Source of the DNA: Cloacibacillus evryensis DSM 19522
GTDB taxonomy: Bacteria; Synergistota; Synergistia; Synergistales; Synergistaceae
NCBI RefSeq assembly: GCF_000585335.1
Contig: NZ_KK073872.1
Coordinates: 1,293,283-1,357,282 of the forward strand
Direction of reading: 5' to 3'
Length of the DNA stretch: 64,000 nucleotides
Under the pieces are notes generated by a model. That model was not told where the DNA came from and searched no databases. It worked only from the letters and a program-made list of their open reading frames with translations. The position numbers and the translations under genes are program-made. Shown one piece after another: positions 52,982 through 62,354 of this stretch. Each line of letters begins with the position of its first letter. The first letter of the stretch is position 1.

Positions 52982-54097
52982 ATGATGAAAAAGACGGCGC
53001 TGTTTGCAGCGGCGCTTATGATGTTCTTTCTGCCCGCGGGCTGCGCATGCGCGGCCGCCTCGCCGGAGCCGAGTGAGAAAACGATCAAGCGCGAGTTAAA
53101 GATCGGGCGCAAGGGGGCGGAGGCGATCGAGAAGCAGGTGCCGCGCGTCCTTGACCCGGCGGCGGAGGCCAGGTTGGCGATGATAGCGGCGAAGCTAACG
53201 CCGTATCTTCAGCGCGACCTTGAATACAGCGTGCGCATCCTTGATATGAAAGAACCCAACGCCTTCGCGCTGCCGGGGGGAAGGACATATTTTACGACCG
53301 GCATGCTCGAATTCTTGAAGAGCGAGGATGAGATCGCGGCGGTCATGTGCCATGAGTTCATCCACGCGGACCGCGCGCACGGCATCGTGCAGGCGAAACG
53401 CAACAACCGGCTCACTCTGCTGACTATCGCGGGGCTCGTCGCCGCGACTCAAGCGGGAGGGGACTCGGGCGCGGGGATCGCGGCGATGGCGAACGGCCTT
53501 CAGACGGCGCTGATGAACAGTTACAGCATCGAGCTGGAAAAGGAGGCGGACGCCAGAGGTATAGACGTCCTTTATAAGGCGGGTTACAACCCGGCGGCGA
53601 TGCTGACGATGATGGAGCGCATGAAGGTGGAGAAGCTCAAGCGCGCCCAATACCAGATGGGGATATTCCAGACCCACCCGGAGGAGGAGGAGCGTGTCGA
53701 CGCGGCGCTTAAATATCTGCGCGACAAGGGTATCGAGATACAGCGCAAGGATGTCGTGCAGTCGCTGAAGATAAAGACCGACACTGTCTCCGGCGACGCG
53801 CGTCTCTATGTGGACGACGCCGTATTGCTCTCCGTCCCGGCGACCGAAGCCTCGCGGAAACTCTTCTCCGAGCTTGGCGAGCGCCTTGACAGCACTCTCG
53901 AACTGGAGCTGGCCCCATATGACATAAAGATACTCGGAGAGAAGGGGAGCCAGTCCCTCGTGATAAGGCGCAAGACGATATTGACCGAGGAAGAGCTGCT
54001 GCCGGGGATGCCGCCGCTTGCCGAGCTGCGCGACCGGATAAACGATGCGCTTAACAGGTCGCGCCGCGGAAATATGCTGACGGATTATTTCGATTAG
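52982..54097 (+). CDS. Secreted M48-family zinc metalloprotease
   Basis: A 371-aa protein with an N-terminal signal sequence (about 1-26; possible but non-ideal lipobox LPAGC) and an M48 peptidase domain. The zinc motif is HEFIH (CHEFIHADRAHG) and the third ligand Glu is in ELEKEADARGID. Such periplasmic proteases degrade or refold envelope proteins (BepA-like role). A TATAAT box at 52925-52930 just after the trxB terminator may drive it. GGGAGGG precedes the ATG. Confidence 0.9.
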   Translation: MMKKTALFAAALMMFFLPAGCACAAASPEPSEKTIKRELKIGRKGAEAIEKQVPRVLDPAAEARLAMIAAKLTPYLQRDLEYSVRILDMKEPNAFALPGGRTYFTTGMLEFLKSEDEIAAVMCHEFIHADRAHGIVQAKRNNRLTLLTIAGLVAATQAGGDSGAGIAAMANGLQTALMNSYSIELEKEADARGIDVLYKAGYNPAAMLTMMERMKVEKLKRAQYQMGIFQTHPEEEERVDAALKYLRDKGIEIQRKDVVQSLKIKTDTVSGDARLYVDDAVLLSVPATEASRKLFSELGERLDSTLELELAPYDIKILGEKGSQSLVIRRKTILTEEELLPGMPPLAELRDRINDALNRSRRGNMLTDYFD

Positions 54098-54154
54098 GAG
54101 CAAAGAGCGGGTTTTTCCTGTAGAATGTGTAAGGATTAATCGAGGAGGGGTATG

Positions 54155-55984
54155 ATGTATATTTCACTATACCGCAGATACAGGCCCCAGACATTTTCCG
54201 ACATGGTCGGGCAGAGCGCGGCTGTCGGCGTGTTGCTGGAATCTCTGCGGGAAGGCTCTCTTGGGCATGCCTATCTTTTTTCGGGGCCGCGCGGATGCGG
54301 CAAGACCTCTGCCGCGCGCCTCGTCGCGAAGTCGCTTGACTGCCTTAACCGGAGCGCGGACTGCGAACCGTGCGGCGAATGTGAGAACTGCCGCGCCATC
54401 GCCGCCGGCGAACATCTTGACGTTATCGAGATAGACGGGGCCTCCAACCGCGGGATCGGAGAGATCCGCGACCTTAAGAGCCATGTGAGCCTGAAGGCGC
54501 TCTCCGCCTCCTATAAGGTTTATATAATAGACGAGGTCCACATGCTGACGGACGCCGCTTTCAACGCGCTGCTGAAGACGCTGGAGGAGCCGCCGGCGAA
54601 TGTCGTATTCCTGCTGGCGACGACGGAGCCGCACAAGGTCCCCGTGACGATACGCTCGCGCTGTCAGCACATACCATTTCACAGGATAACGATCGCCGAT
54701 ACCGTGAGCCGCCTCCAGCATGTCTGTTCGCGGGAGAATATAGAGGCCGACGAGGAGGCCGTCTGGGAGATCGCCCGCCAGGCGGACGGGGCGCTGCGCG
54801 ACGCGCTGTCGCTCACGGAACAGGCCGTCGCCCTCGGTCGCGGCAAGCTCTCTCTGGAGAGCGTGCGCGAACTTACGGGGGGCAGCAGCCGCACCGAGCT
54901 GGAAAAGTGGGTGACGATGCTGCGCACGGACCCGCAGGGTGCGGCCTGCGCGCTTCATTCGATCATGGCGCGGGGGATATCTTCGGAGCGGCTCTGTGAG
55001 GCGCTCTTCGTGCTCTTCCGCGACCTTTGGCTCTACTGCCTGTGGAACGAACGGGCTCTTGAAGCTCTTGAAACGTCGAGCGCGGAACGCGATTACCTGG
55101 CCGCGGAGGCGCGGCATTGGGACCGGGATAAGCTGCAGGCGGCCTGTATGCTCTGCAGCCGCCTGCTGCCGCGCACGCATTATGGGATGAAGGGCGACAT
55201 CTTCAGCGGCCTCGTCTTTATGGAGCTGCAAAACATACTGAACGGAAACGCCCAGCCGCCGCAGCCTTTACAGAAGAGGGAGCCTTCGCCGCCGCCCATC
55301 CTCCGGCAGCCTGCGCCGGACGCGCAGCCGCCGCGCGTAGAGCCTGCCGCCGCTCCGGCCCCGGTACGGCAGGAAGCTCCGTCCTTCGAGCAGCTCCCGC
55401 CGGCTGAAGATTTCTGGATACCGCCCGAGGAGGAATTCTCCTTGCCGTCTCAAGAACGCCCTTCCCGGAAAAAAACGCCGGAAGCCGCGCCGCCTTTCGC
55501 GGGGCAGCCCGACATGCTTTTCGCTAAAGAAGCTCCTGCCTTTGACGTCGCGGGGCTTTGCGCCAAACTCGGAGACAATGAATTTTCACGGCTTATCGGC
55601 AATCTCTCCTCCGACTGGCTCGCGATCGCGGCCGCGCTGCTGCGCGCGGAGCTTTCGCGCCGCGACGGCGCGCTTGAGGTGAAGTTTGAGCGGCAGATGC
55701 CGGCAAAGAACTTTCTCTCCATACAGCATAACCGCAGGGCGCTCGTCTGCGCCGCCGCGAAGCTGTGGGGCGTCGCGTCCGGCGAGGCTCCTCAGCAGCC
55801 GCAGCATACGGCGGAGCCGGACGAACCGGCTCCGGAAAAATCTCCCGCCGAGCCTGAGAGCGAAGAAAACGAACAGGCCGCGGAGCGGTCGCTTACCTCT
55901 CATGTGCTGCGACTGGCGGGGGCGGAGGTGCTCTATGTGAAGAGCCTCCACGCAAATGAAGATGAATCTGAGGGAAATGAATAA
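54155..55984 (+). CDS. dnaX: DNA polymerase III subunit gamma/tau
   Basis: A 609-aa clamp-loader ATPase: Walker A GPRGCGKTSAA, zinc-binding Cys4 region (CLNRSADCEPCGECENC), Walker B YIIDEVHML and the SRC sensor motif in TIRSRCQHI. A long Pro/Glu-rich linker (about 360-450) leads to a tau-specific C-terminal domain. An A7 run at 55469-55475 could by slippage give a shorter gamma form (see findings). ATG 54155 fits GAGGAGGGG better than ATG 54152. dnaE follows after 2 nt. Confidence 0.96.
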   Translation: MYISLYRRYRPQTFSDMVGQSAAVGVLLESLREGSLGHAYLFSGPRGCGKTSAARLVAKSLDCLNRSADCEPCGECENCRAIAAGEHLDVIEIDGASNRGIGEIRDLKSHVSLKALSASYKVYIIDEVHMLTDAAFNALLKTLEEPPANVVFLLATTEPHKVPVTIRSRCQHIPFHRITIADTVSRLQHVCSRENIEADEEAVWEIARQADGALRDALSLTEQAVALGRGKLSLESVRELTGGSSRTELEKWVTMLRTDPQGAACALHSIMARGISSERLCEALFVLFRDLWLYCLWNERALEALETSSAERDYLAAEARHWDRDKLQAACMLCSRLLPRTHYGMKGDIFSGLVFMELQNILNGNAQPPQPLQKREPSPPPILRQPAPDAQPPRVEPAAAPAPVRQEAPSFEQLPPAEDFWIPPEEEFSLPSQERPSRKKTPEAAPPFAGQPDMLFAKEAPAFDVAGLCAKLGDNEFSRLIGNLSSDWLAIAAALLRAELSRRDGALEVKFERQMPAKNFLSIQHNRRALVCAAAKLWGVASGEAPQQPQHTAEPDEPAPEKSPAEPESEENEQAAERSLTSHVLRLAGAEVLYVKSLHANEDESEGNE

Positions 55985-55986
55985 AT

Positions 55987-58900
55987 ATGGATAAACCTTT
56001 CGTACACCTCCACGTACATAGCGAATACAGCCTGCTCGACGGGGCCAACAAGTGTTCAGCCCTTGCCGCGACGACGCGCGACATGGGGATGAACGCCGTC
56101 GCGCTGACAGACCACGGAGTCATGTTCGGCTGCGTGGAATTTTACAATAAGTGCAACGAGGCCGGAGTTAAGCCGATACTCGGCTGCGAGGTCTACGTGG
56201 ACCCGAACGGGCATACCTGCCGCGAGGGAAAGAGCCAGAACCACCTGATACTGCTCGCCGAGAACGAAGAGGGGTACTATAACCTCACAAAGCTGGTCTC
56301 GATCGCCAACACAGACGGTTTCTATTACAAACCGAGAATAGACCATGAACTGCTCGCGCGTTACAGCAAGGGGCTGATTTGCTCCTCCGCCTGCCTCGGC
56401 GGCGAGATACCGCAGTTTATAATACAGAATAACATCGAAGCGGCCTACGACCGCGCGAGGCTCTACAGCGACATAATGGGCAAGGATAATTTCTTCCTGG
56501 AAATACAGTCCAACATTATTCCCGAACAGGCCCTTGTGAACAAGACGCTGGTCGAGATGTCCAAGAAGCTTGACCTTCCGTTGATCGCCACCAATGACGC
56601 GCATTACTTGAAACGCAGCGACGCCGAGTGGCATGACATCCTGCTCTGCGTGCAGACGGGGAGCATCGTCACCGACGAGAAGCGTTACCGCTTCACGGGC
56701 AGCGATTATTACTTCCGTTCGCCGGAGGAGATGTGGAACATCTTCGGCGGCGAACTGCCGGATTCGTTGACCAACACGCAGCTGATCGCCGACCGCTGCG
56801 AGGTAAAGCTGAAGACGGGCCATTATTACCTGCCGGAATTTCCGCTGCCGCCCGGCGAGACGCTTTCGACGCACCTGCGCAGGCTGGCCGCCGAGGGGCT
56901 TCGCCGCCGGCTCAAGACGGAAGAGCCGCCGCAGGAGTACCTTGACCGCCTCGAATATGAGCTGGGGATAATCGAACAGATGGAGTTCCCCGGCTATTTC
57001 TGCATCGTTTCGGACATCATCATGGCGGCCAAGGCCCGCGACATCCCGATCGGCCCCGGACGAGGCTCGGCGGCAGGCTCCCTCGTCGCCTATTCGCTTG
57101 GAATAACCGACCTGGACCCGATAAAGTATAACCTGCTCTTCGAGCGCTTTCTCAACCCTGAACGCATAAGCATGCCCGATATCGACACAGACGTATCCGA
57201 CAAAGGGCGCGAAGAGCTGATTGCCTACATAGTCGAAAAATACGGCACCGATCACGTCTCGCAGATAATAACCTTCGGGCGTATGAAGAGCCGCGGCGCG
57301 ATCAAGGACGTGGGCCGCGCGCTGAATATACCGATCGCCGAGGTGAACGCGATCGCGAAGCTGATCCCCGCGATGCCGACGCCGGAAATAAAGGACATCA
57401 AGGGAGCCCTCGAACATGTGCCGGACCTCAAGGCCGCCTACGACGGCAAACCGGAGATAAAGAAGCTCGTCGATACTGCCATGAATATCGAAGGGCTGGC
57501 GCGCCACTGTTCGCAGCATGCGGCCGGCGTCGTCATAACGCCGAAACCGACGAGCGACATGGTGCCGGTGCGTAAATTCGGAGAGAATCAGGTCGCGACG
57601 CAGTATTCGATGGAACCGGTCGAAAAGCTGGGACTTGTAAAGATGGACTTCCTCGGCCTGCGCACCCTTTCGGTCCTTGACGGAGCGGTGAAAAACATCG
57701 AATCCAACGGCAAGGGGAAGATAGACCTTAACGAGATCCCTATAGACGACGCAAAGACCTATGAGATGCTGCAGCGGGGGGACACGCTCGGAGTGTTCCA
57801 GCTTGAATCCTCCGGCATGACGGCGCTGGTGCGCCGGCTGCGCCCCGACTGCTTTGAGGATATGATCGCGCTCGTCGCGCTCTACCGCCCGGGGCCGCTG
57901 GAAAGCGGCATGGTCGACACATATGTGAAATGCAAACACGGCGAAGATACGGTGCGCTACCTCCATCCGAAGCTTGAGCCATACATGAAGGACACCTACG
58001 GGGTCATCCTCTATCAGGAGCAGGTCATGCAGAGCGCGCAGGCGCTGGCCGGCTACACGCTCGGAGAGGCGGACCTTTTGCGGCGCGCGATGGGGAAGAA
58101 GAAGAAAGAGGTCATGGAGAAGGAGCGCGTGAAGTTTGTCGAGGGCGCCGTCAAGAACGGCGTCGACGCGGCGAACGCGGGAAATATCTTCGACATTATC
58201 GAAAAGTTCGCCGGCTACGGCTTCAACAAATCGCACAGCGCCGCCTACGGGCTTATCGCCTACTGGACGGCCTGGCTGAAGGCCAACTATGGGCCGGAGT
58301 ACCTCGCGTCGTACCTTTCCAGCCTCATCGGTTCCAAGATGGAGGTCCTCGGGCAGTACATCCGCAGCGTAAGGGACGCCGGCTATCCGGTCCTTCCGCC
58401 GGATATAAACGAATCGCGGGAAGATTTTACCGTCGTAGGCGAAGTCATCAGGCTCGGCCTTTCGGCGATCGCGAAGGTGGGAGACGCGGCGGTCGCGAAT
58501 ATCATCGAAAGCCGTGAAAAAGCCGGGAGGTTCACCTCGTTCTGGGATTTCCTCACAAAAATAGACACAAGGCAGGTCAACAAAGGGGTCATAGAAAACC
58601 TCATCAAGTCCGGTGCCTTTGACGGCCTCGATCCAAACCGCGCGCGGCTTCTCGCCGCGGTGCCGCAGTTCGTCGATCAGGCCTCGCGGCAGGCGCAGAA
58701 TACCAACCAGGCATCGCTCTTCGGCGACGAGGACGAAGAGTATCTCATGCCGGAGATGCCCGAAGTCGAGGACTTCAGCGAGCGTCAGAAACTTGACCTT
58801 GAGAAGGAAAGCATGGGGCTCTACATCTCGGGGCACCCCTTCGACCATTACGAGGAACAGGTCTCGCCCTATATCACCTGTCCGATAAGCGAGCTCGGGC

Positions 58901-59403
58901 GCTGGCAGTCGCACCAGCCGGCGGTGACGGCTGGGCTCCTCTCAAGCGTCGCGGAAAAATTCAGCAAGACCTCCGGCAACCCTTACGGCACCGCCGTATT
59001 CGAGGACAACAGCGGCACCGTCGACGTGATGATCTTCGGCAGCCGCTGGACGCAGTTCAAACCGATACTGCAGGCCGGCTCGCTGTACTTCCTGAAGGGC
59101 AAACCGCGCGAGGACCGCGGAATATCGATAATGGCCGATGACATCTTTACGGAAGAGGAGTATAAATCCAAGCTGGAACGCCGCGCGATAGTGACCGTGG
59201 AATGCGAGGGGCTCTCTGATAAATTCTACGAGGAAATGTTCAGGCTGCTGACAAAACATCCCGGTAAGAGCGAGATAATCCTCAAGCTTGTTGGCGCCGA
59301 AGAGACGACCGTGTCGCTCATAAAGAGGATAAAGATAAATGTGACGGAGGAGCTTAAAAAAGAGCTCGTAGAGTATTCAAACGGATTGGCAAGCTGTATT
59401 TAG
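55987..59403 (+). CDS. dnaE: DNA polymerase III subunit alpha
   Basis: A 1138-aa replicative polymerase of the DnaE type: N-terminal PHP domain (HLHVHSEYSLLDGANK), palm-domain acidic motif MPDIDTDVSDKGRE, GPGRGSAAGSLVAYSLGITDLDP, and a C-terminal OB-fold (about 955-1060). It synthesises DNA as part of the holoenzyme. It is directly downstream of dnaX, so two holoenzyme subunits are co-expressed. Confidence 0.97.
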   Translation: MDKPFVHLHVHSEYSLLDGANKCSALAATTRDMGMNAVALTDHGVMFGCVEFYNKCNEAGVKPILGCEVYVDPNGHTCREGKSQNHLILLAENEEGYYNLTKLVSIANTDGFYYKPRIDHELLARYSKGLICSSACLGGEIPQFIIQNNIEAAYDRARLYSDIMGKDNFFLEIQSNIIPEQALVNKTLVEMSKKLDLPLIATNDAHYLKRSDAEWHDILLCVQTGSIVTDEKRYRFTGSDYYFRSPEEMWNIFGGELPDSLTNTQLIADRCEVKLKTGHYYLPEFPLPPGETLSTHLRRLAAEGLRRRLKTEEPPQEYLDRLEYELGIIEQMEFPGYFCIVSDIIMAAKARDIPIGPGRGSAAGSLVAYSLGITDLDPIKYNLLFERFLNPERISMPDIDTDVSDKGREELIAYIVEKYGTDHVSQIITFGRMKSRGAIKDVGRALNIPIAEVNAIAKLIPAMPTPEIKDIKGALEHVPDLKAAYDGKPEIKKLVDTAMNIEGLARHCSQHAAGVVITPKPTSDMVPVRKFGENQVATQYSMEPVEKLGLVKMDFLGLRTLSVLDGAVKNIESNGKGKIDLNEIPIDDAKTYEMLQRGDTLGVFQLESSGMTALVRRLRPDCFEDMIALVALYRPGPLESGMVDTYVKCKHGEDTVRYLHPKLEPYMKDTYGVILYQEQVMQSAQALAGYTLGEADLLRRAMGKKKKEVMEKERVKFVEGAVKNGVDAANAGNIFDIIEKFAGYGFNKSHSAAYGLIAYWTAWLKANYGPEYLASYLSSLIGSKMEVLGQYIRSVRDAGYPVLPPDINESREDFTVVGEVIRLGLSAIAKVGDAAVANIIESREKAGRFTSFWDFLTKIDTRQVNKGVIENLIKSGAFDGLDPNRARLLAAVPQFVDQASRQAQNTNQASLFGDEDEEYLMPEMPEVEDFSERQKLDLEKESMGLYISGHPFDHYEEQVSPYITCPISELGRWQSHQPAVTAGLLSSVAEKFSKTSGNPYGTAVFEDNSGTVDVMIFGSRWTQFKPILQAGSLYFLKGKPREDRGISIMADDIFTEEEYKSKLERRAIVTVECEGLSDKFYEEMFRLLTKHPGKSEIILKLVGAEETTVSLIKRIKINVTEELKKELVEYSNGLASCI

Positions 59404-59425
59404 ACAACAAAAAGGAGACGGCGAG

Positions 59426-59659
59426 ATGGCGGAAAACGGACAGCCTGTCGGGGAATATATTGCCGTGAAGGCCCTGGAAAACGGGGTCACTGTCACGGGT
59501 GTGACGCGCGGCGCGGAAAATAAATTTCTTCACACGGAGAAGCTTGAGGAGGGCGAAGTTTGGATCGCCCAGTTCACCGAACATATCTCCGCGATGAAGA
59601 TACGGGGCCGCGCCAGGGTGATAACCGCGCACGGAGAGATCGAGAGCGGAAAGAACTGA
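59426..59659 (+). CDS. mtrB: Tryptophan RNA-binding attenuator protein (TRAP) homologue
   Basis: A 77-aa protein matching B. subtilis TRAP (75 aa) along nearly its whole length: VTRGAENKF, HTEKLEEGEV, IAQFTEHISAMKIRG and VITAHGE. The RNA-contact Lys-x-Arg pair (MKIRG) and the Lys of TEKL are conserved, as are the tryptophan-pocket residues around TRG and AQFTEH.S. TRAP is an 11-mer that, when tryptophan-loaded, wraps (G/U)AG-repeat RNA to terminate or block trp genes. No trp genes or evident GAG/UAG repeat array occur in the window. GGAG lies 8 nt before the ATG. It sits between dnaE and pyk. Confidence 0.93.
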   Translation: MAENGQPVGEYIAVKALENGVTVTGVTRGAENKFLHTEKLEEGEVWIAQFTEHISAMKIRGRARVITAHGEIESGKN

Positions 59660-59673
59660 GAAAGGTAAGACAA

Positions 59674-61431
59674 ATGGATAAGATGAAACGCAAGGTGAAG
59701 ATAGTCTGTACGATCGGCCCCGCTTGTTGGGAATATGACACCCTCTTCAAAGTGGCGGAGGCCGGCATGAATGTCGCGCGCCTGAACTTCAGCCACGGCG
59801 ATTACGCTTCCCACGAGCGGACTCTGAACAACGTCAGGGCCGTGGAACAGGAGCGGCAGATGCCGATCGCGGTGCTGCTCGACACCAAGGGACCGGAGAT
59901 ACGCACGGGAGAGCTTCCCGGCCACGGCAAGATCACATTGAAGGCTGACAGCCTCTTCACCCTCTTTTTTGATAAACGTGAGGGGGACGAACACGGCGTT
60001 TACATCGATTATCCGCCTCTTGCGAACGAAGTGAAGAGGGGACAGTCGATCTTCATCGACGACGGGGCGATAAACCTCGAGGTCGAAGAGGCGACGCCGG
60101 AAGGAGTCGTCTGCCGTGTGATCGTGGGCGGCGAGCTCGGGGAGCGCAAGGGCATCAACGTCCCGGGAGCGGACCTCTCCGTTCCGACGCTTACGGAAAA
60201 GGACGTCGCGGACCTTCTCTGGGGCGCGGCCCATGACGTGGACTACGTCGCGGTATCCTTCGTCCGCAACAGGGAGGACATTATCGAGGTGCGCCGCATC
60301 CTGGAAGGAGCCGGCGCGAAGGCGAAAATAATCGCGAAGATGGAGACGCGCCAGTCCGTGGAAAATATCGACGAAATCTTGTCTGTCGTCGACGGGATGA
60401 TGGTGGCGCGGGGCGACCTTGGCGTCGAGATGAATACGGAGGACGTGCCGATGGTCCAGAAGGAGATCATCGAAAAATGCCGTATGCAGGGCAAACCGGT
60501 GATAGTCGCGACCCAGATGCTCGATTCGATGATACGCAACCCGAGGCCGACGCGCGCCGAGGCAAACGACGTGGCTAACGCGGTGATCGACGGGGCCGAC
60601 GCCGTCATGCTCTCCGGCGAGACGGCGGGAGGCAAATACCCGGTAGAGGCCGTTGAAACGATGCAGCGGATAATCATACGCACCGAAAAAGATACGGAGC
60701 TGTGGCGCAGGAAGCCGCGCACGACGCCGCCGGTATGCGAGACGGCCGACGCCGTGAGCCACGCGGCGCGCGACGTCGCGAAGGAGGTCGGGGCGGCGGC
60801 GATAGTTTCGCTCACTTCGAGCGGCGGGACCGCGCGTATGGTCAGCAAATACCGCCCGCCCTGCCCGATACTCGCGATGACGCCGGCGCTCTCCACCTGG
60901 CGGCAGCTCTCGCTGGTCTGGGGCGTGATGCCCTGCATATGCCCGATCACGGCGGAACTGGAAAAATCGGTGGCCAACGCGATCTCGCTGATAAAGCGTG
61001 AGAACCTCGTCGAAAACGGCGATAACATCGTCATCACATCGGGAGTCCCTCTTGGCGAACCGGGAAGCACGAACATGCTGAACGTTCTGAGGATCGGCAG
61101 CATCATCGGCAAGGGAATGTCGCTTGTCCGCAAGCGGCTTACGGCGCCGGTCTGCCGGGCGGAGACGCCGGAAAAGGCGATCGCGGAGATCAGCGGGGAC
61201 AAGATACTGGTGATAAAGAAGAGCACGAAGGAATATATTCCCGCGCTTGAAAAGGCCGGGGCGATAATCACCGAGGAAAACGGCCTCACCTCCCACGCCG
61301 GCGTCATCTCCCTCAACAGGGGCGTGCCGTGCGTCACCGGCGTGGCGGGGATCATGGACGAAGTGGAGGACGGCATGGTCATAACGGTGGACGGAATACC
61401 GGGACTGGTCTACGCTGGAAGGGCATACTGA
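59674..61431 (+). CDS. pyk: Pyruvate kinase with C-terminal PEP-utiliser domain
   Basis: A 585-aa pyruvate kinase: KVKIVCTIGPAC at the N-terminus, NFSHGD, the catalytic IIAKMETRQSVENIDEIL, MVARGDLGVEM and ATQMLDSMIRNPRPTRAEAND. Beyond the usual length of about 470 residues it carries an extra C-terminal domain with GLTSHAGVISLNRGVPCVTG, the phosphohistidine-type PEP-utiliser module known from Geobacillus pyruvate kinase. It converts PEP and ADP to pyruvate and ATP. ATG 59674 follows AAAGG. nfo overlaps its stop. Confidence 0.96.
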   Translation: MDKMKRKVKIVCTIGPACWEYDTLFKVAEAGMNVARLNFSHGDYASHERTLNNVRAVEQERQMPIAVLLDTKGPEIRTGELPGHGKITLKADSLFTLFFDKREGDEHGVYIDYPPLANEVKRGQSIFIDDGAINLEVEEATPEGVVCRVIVGGELGERKGINVPGADLSVPTLTEKDVADLLWGAAHDVDYVAVSFVRNREDIIEVRRILEGAGAKAKIIAKMETRQSVENIDEILSVVDGMMVARGDLGVEMNTEDVPMVQKEIIEKCRMQGKPVIVATQMLDSMIRNPRPTRAEANDVANAVIDGADAVMLSGETAGGKYPVEAVETMQRIIIRTEKDTELWRRKPRTTPPVCETADAVSHAARDVAKEVGAAAIVSLTSSGGTARMVSKYRPPCPILAMTPALSTWRQLSLVWGVMPCICPITAELEKSVANAISLIKRENLVENGDNIVITSGVPLGEPGSTNMLNVLRIGSIIGKGMSLVRKRLTAPVCRAETPEKAIAEISGDKILVIKKSTKEYIPALEKAGAIITEENGLTSHAGVISLNRGVPCVTGVAGIMDEVEDGMVITVDGIPGLVYAGRAY

Positions 61432-62276
61432 TGGCCCGTATCGGGACTCACGTCTCGGTAGCCGGCGGCCTGGACAAGGCCTTTGCGCGCGCGGACGCCC
61501 TCGGGTGTGAATCGATGCAGATATTCACGCGCAGCCAGCGCCAGTGGCAAAGCAAACCCGTTTCACTGCAGGAGGCGGAGGATTTTTACCGCGCCTGGCA
61601 AAGATCGTCGGTGGAGACGGTCGTCTCCCACGCCTCGTATCTGATAAACATCGGCTCCTCGGACGCGGAGATGCTCGTGAAAAGCCGGCGGGCCCTCCGT
61701 GAGGAGGCCGAACGGTGCCACCAACTGGGGATAACGGACATCGTGCTCCACCCTGGATTTGCGAAAGAGGCGACGGCGGACGAGGCGATAGAGAACATCG
61801 CCGCCTCCCTCCGTCAGCTTTTTGAGGATACGCCGGACTTCCGGGCGCGCGTGCTGCTGGAGACGATGGCGGGGCAGGGCACGGTGATCGGCGCCGATTT
61901 TGCCCACTTCTCACAGATAGGCGAGCTGCTGGACTGGCATCCGCGCCTCGCCTTCTGTGTAGACACCTGCCATGTGTTCGCCGCCGGTTACGACCTCCGT
62001 TCCGCGGAGGCCTACGAGCGGTTCATCTCGCTTATCGACAGGCACGTCGGGACGGACAACGTCCTCTGCTGGCACCTCAACGACAGCAAGGCCGCGAGGG
62101 GGAGCCGCCTTGACCGCCACGCCCACCTGGGCGAGGGGGAGATCGGGCTGCATCCGTTCGCGCTGCTGATGAACGACGTCCGTTTTGAAAATATCCCGAC
62201 GATCCTCGAGACGCCCAAAGAGGGCGTCGGCGACGAAGGGAACCTTTCCTTCCTGCGAAAGGTACGCGGCGGATGA
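61431..62276 (+). CDS. nfo: Deoxyribonuclease IV (AP endonuclease)
   Basis: A 281-aa zinc TIM-barrel AP endonuclease that nicks abasic sites: IGTHVSVAGGLDKA at the start, VVSHASYLINIGS, VLHPGF, LLETMAGQG, CVDTCHVFAAGYD, HLNDSK and the final ILETPKEG supply the metal ligands in family order. The ATG shares one base with the pyk stop. The longer frame from 61329 overlaps pyk and lacks similarity. Confidence 0.95.
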   Translation: MARIGTHVSVAGGLDKAFARADALGCESMQIFTRSQRQWQSKPVSLQEAEDFYRAWQRSSVETVVSHASYLINIGSSDAEMLVKSRRALREEAERCHQLGITDIVLHPGFAKEATADEAIENIAASLRQLFEDTPDFRARVLLETMAGQGTVIGADFAHFSQIGELLDWHPRLAFCVDTCHVFAAGYDLRSAEAYERFISLIDRHVGTDNVLCWHLNDSKAARGSRLDRHAHLGEGEIGLHPFALLMNDVRFENIPTILETPKEGVGDEGNLSFLRKVRGG

Positions 62277-62354
62277 TGCGCCTCTGATCGGCGGGACGCC
62301 ATTGTGGATTTTGCGCTATAATCTATAAACAGATAAACGAAAAGGGGTGGGCCC

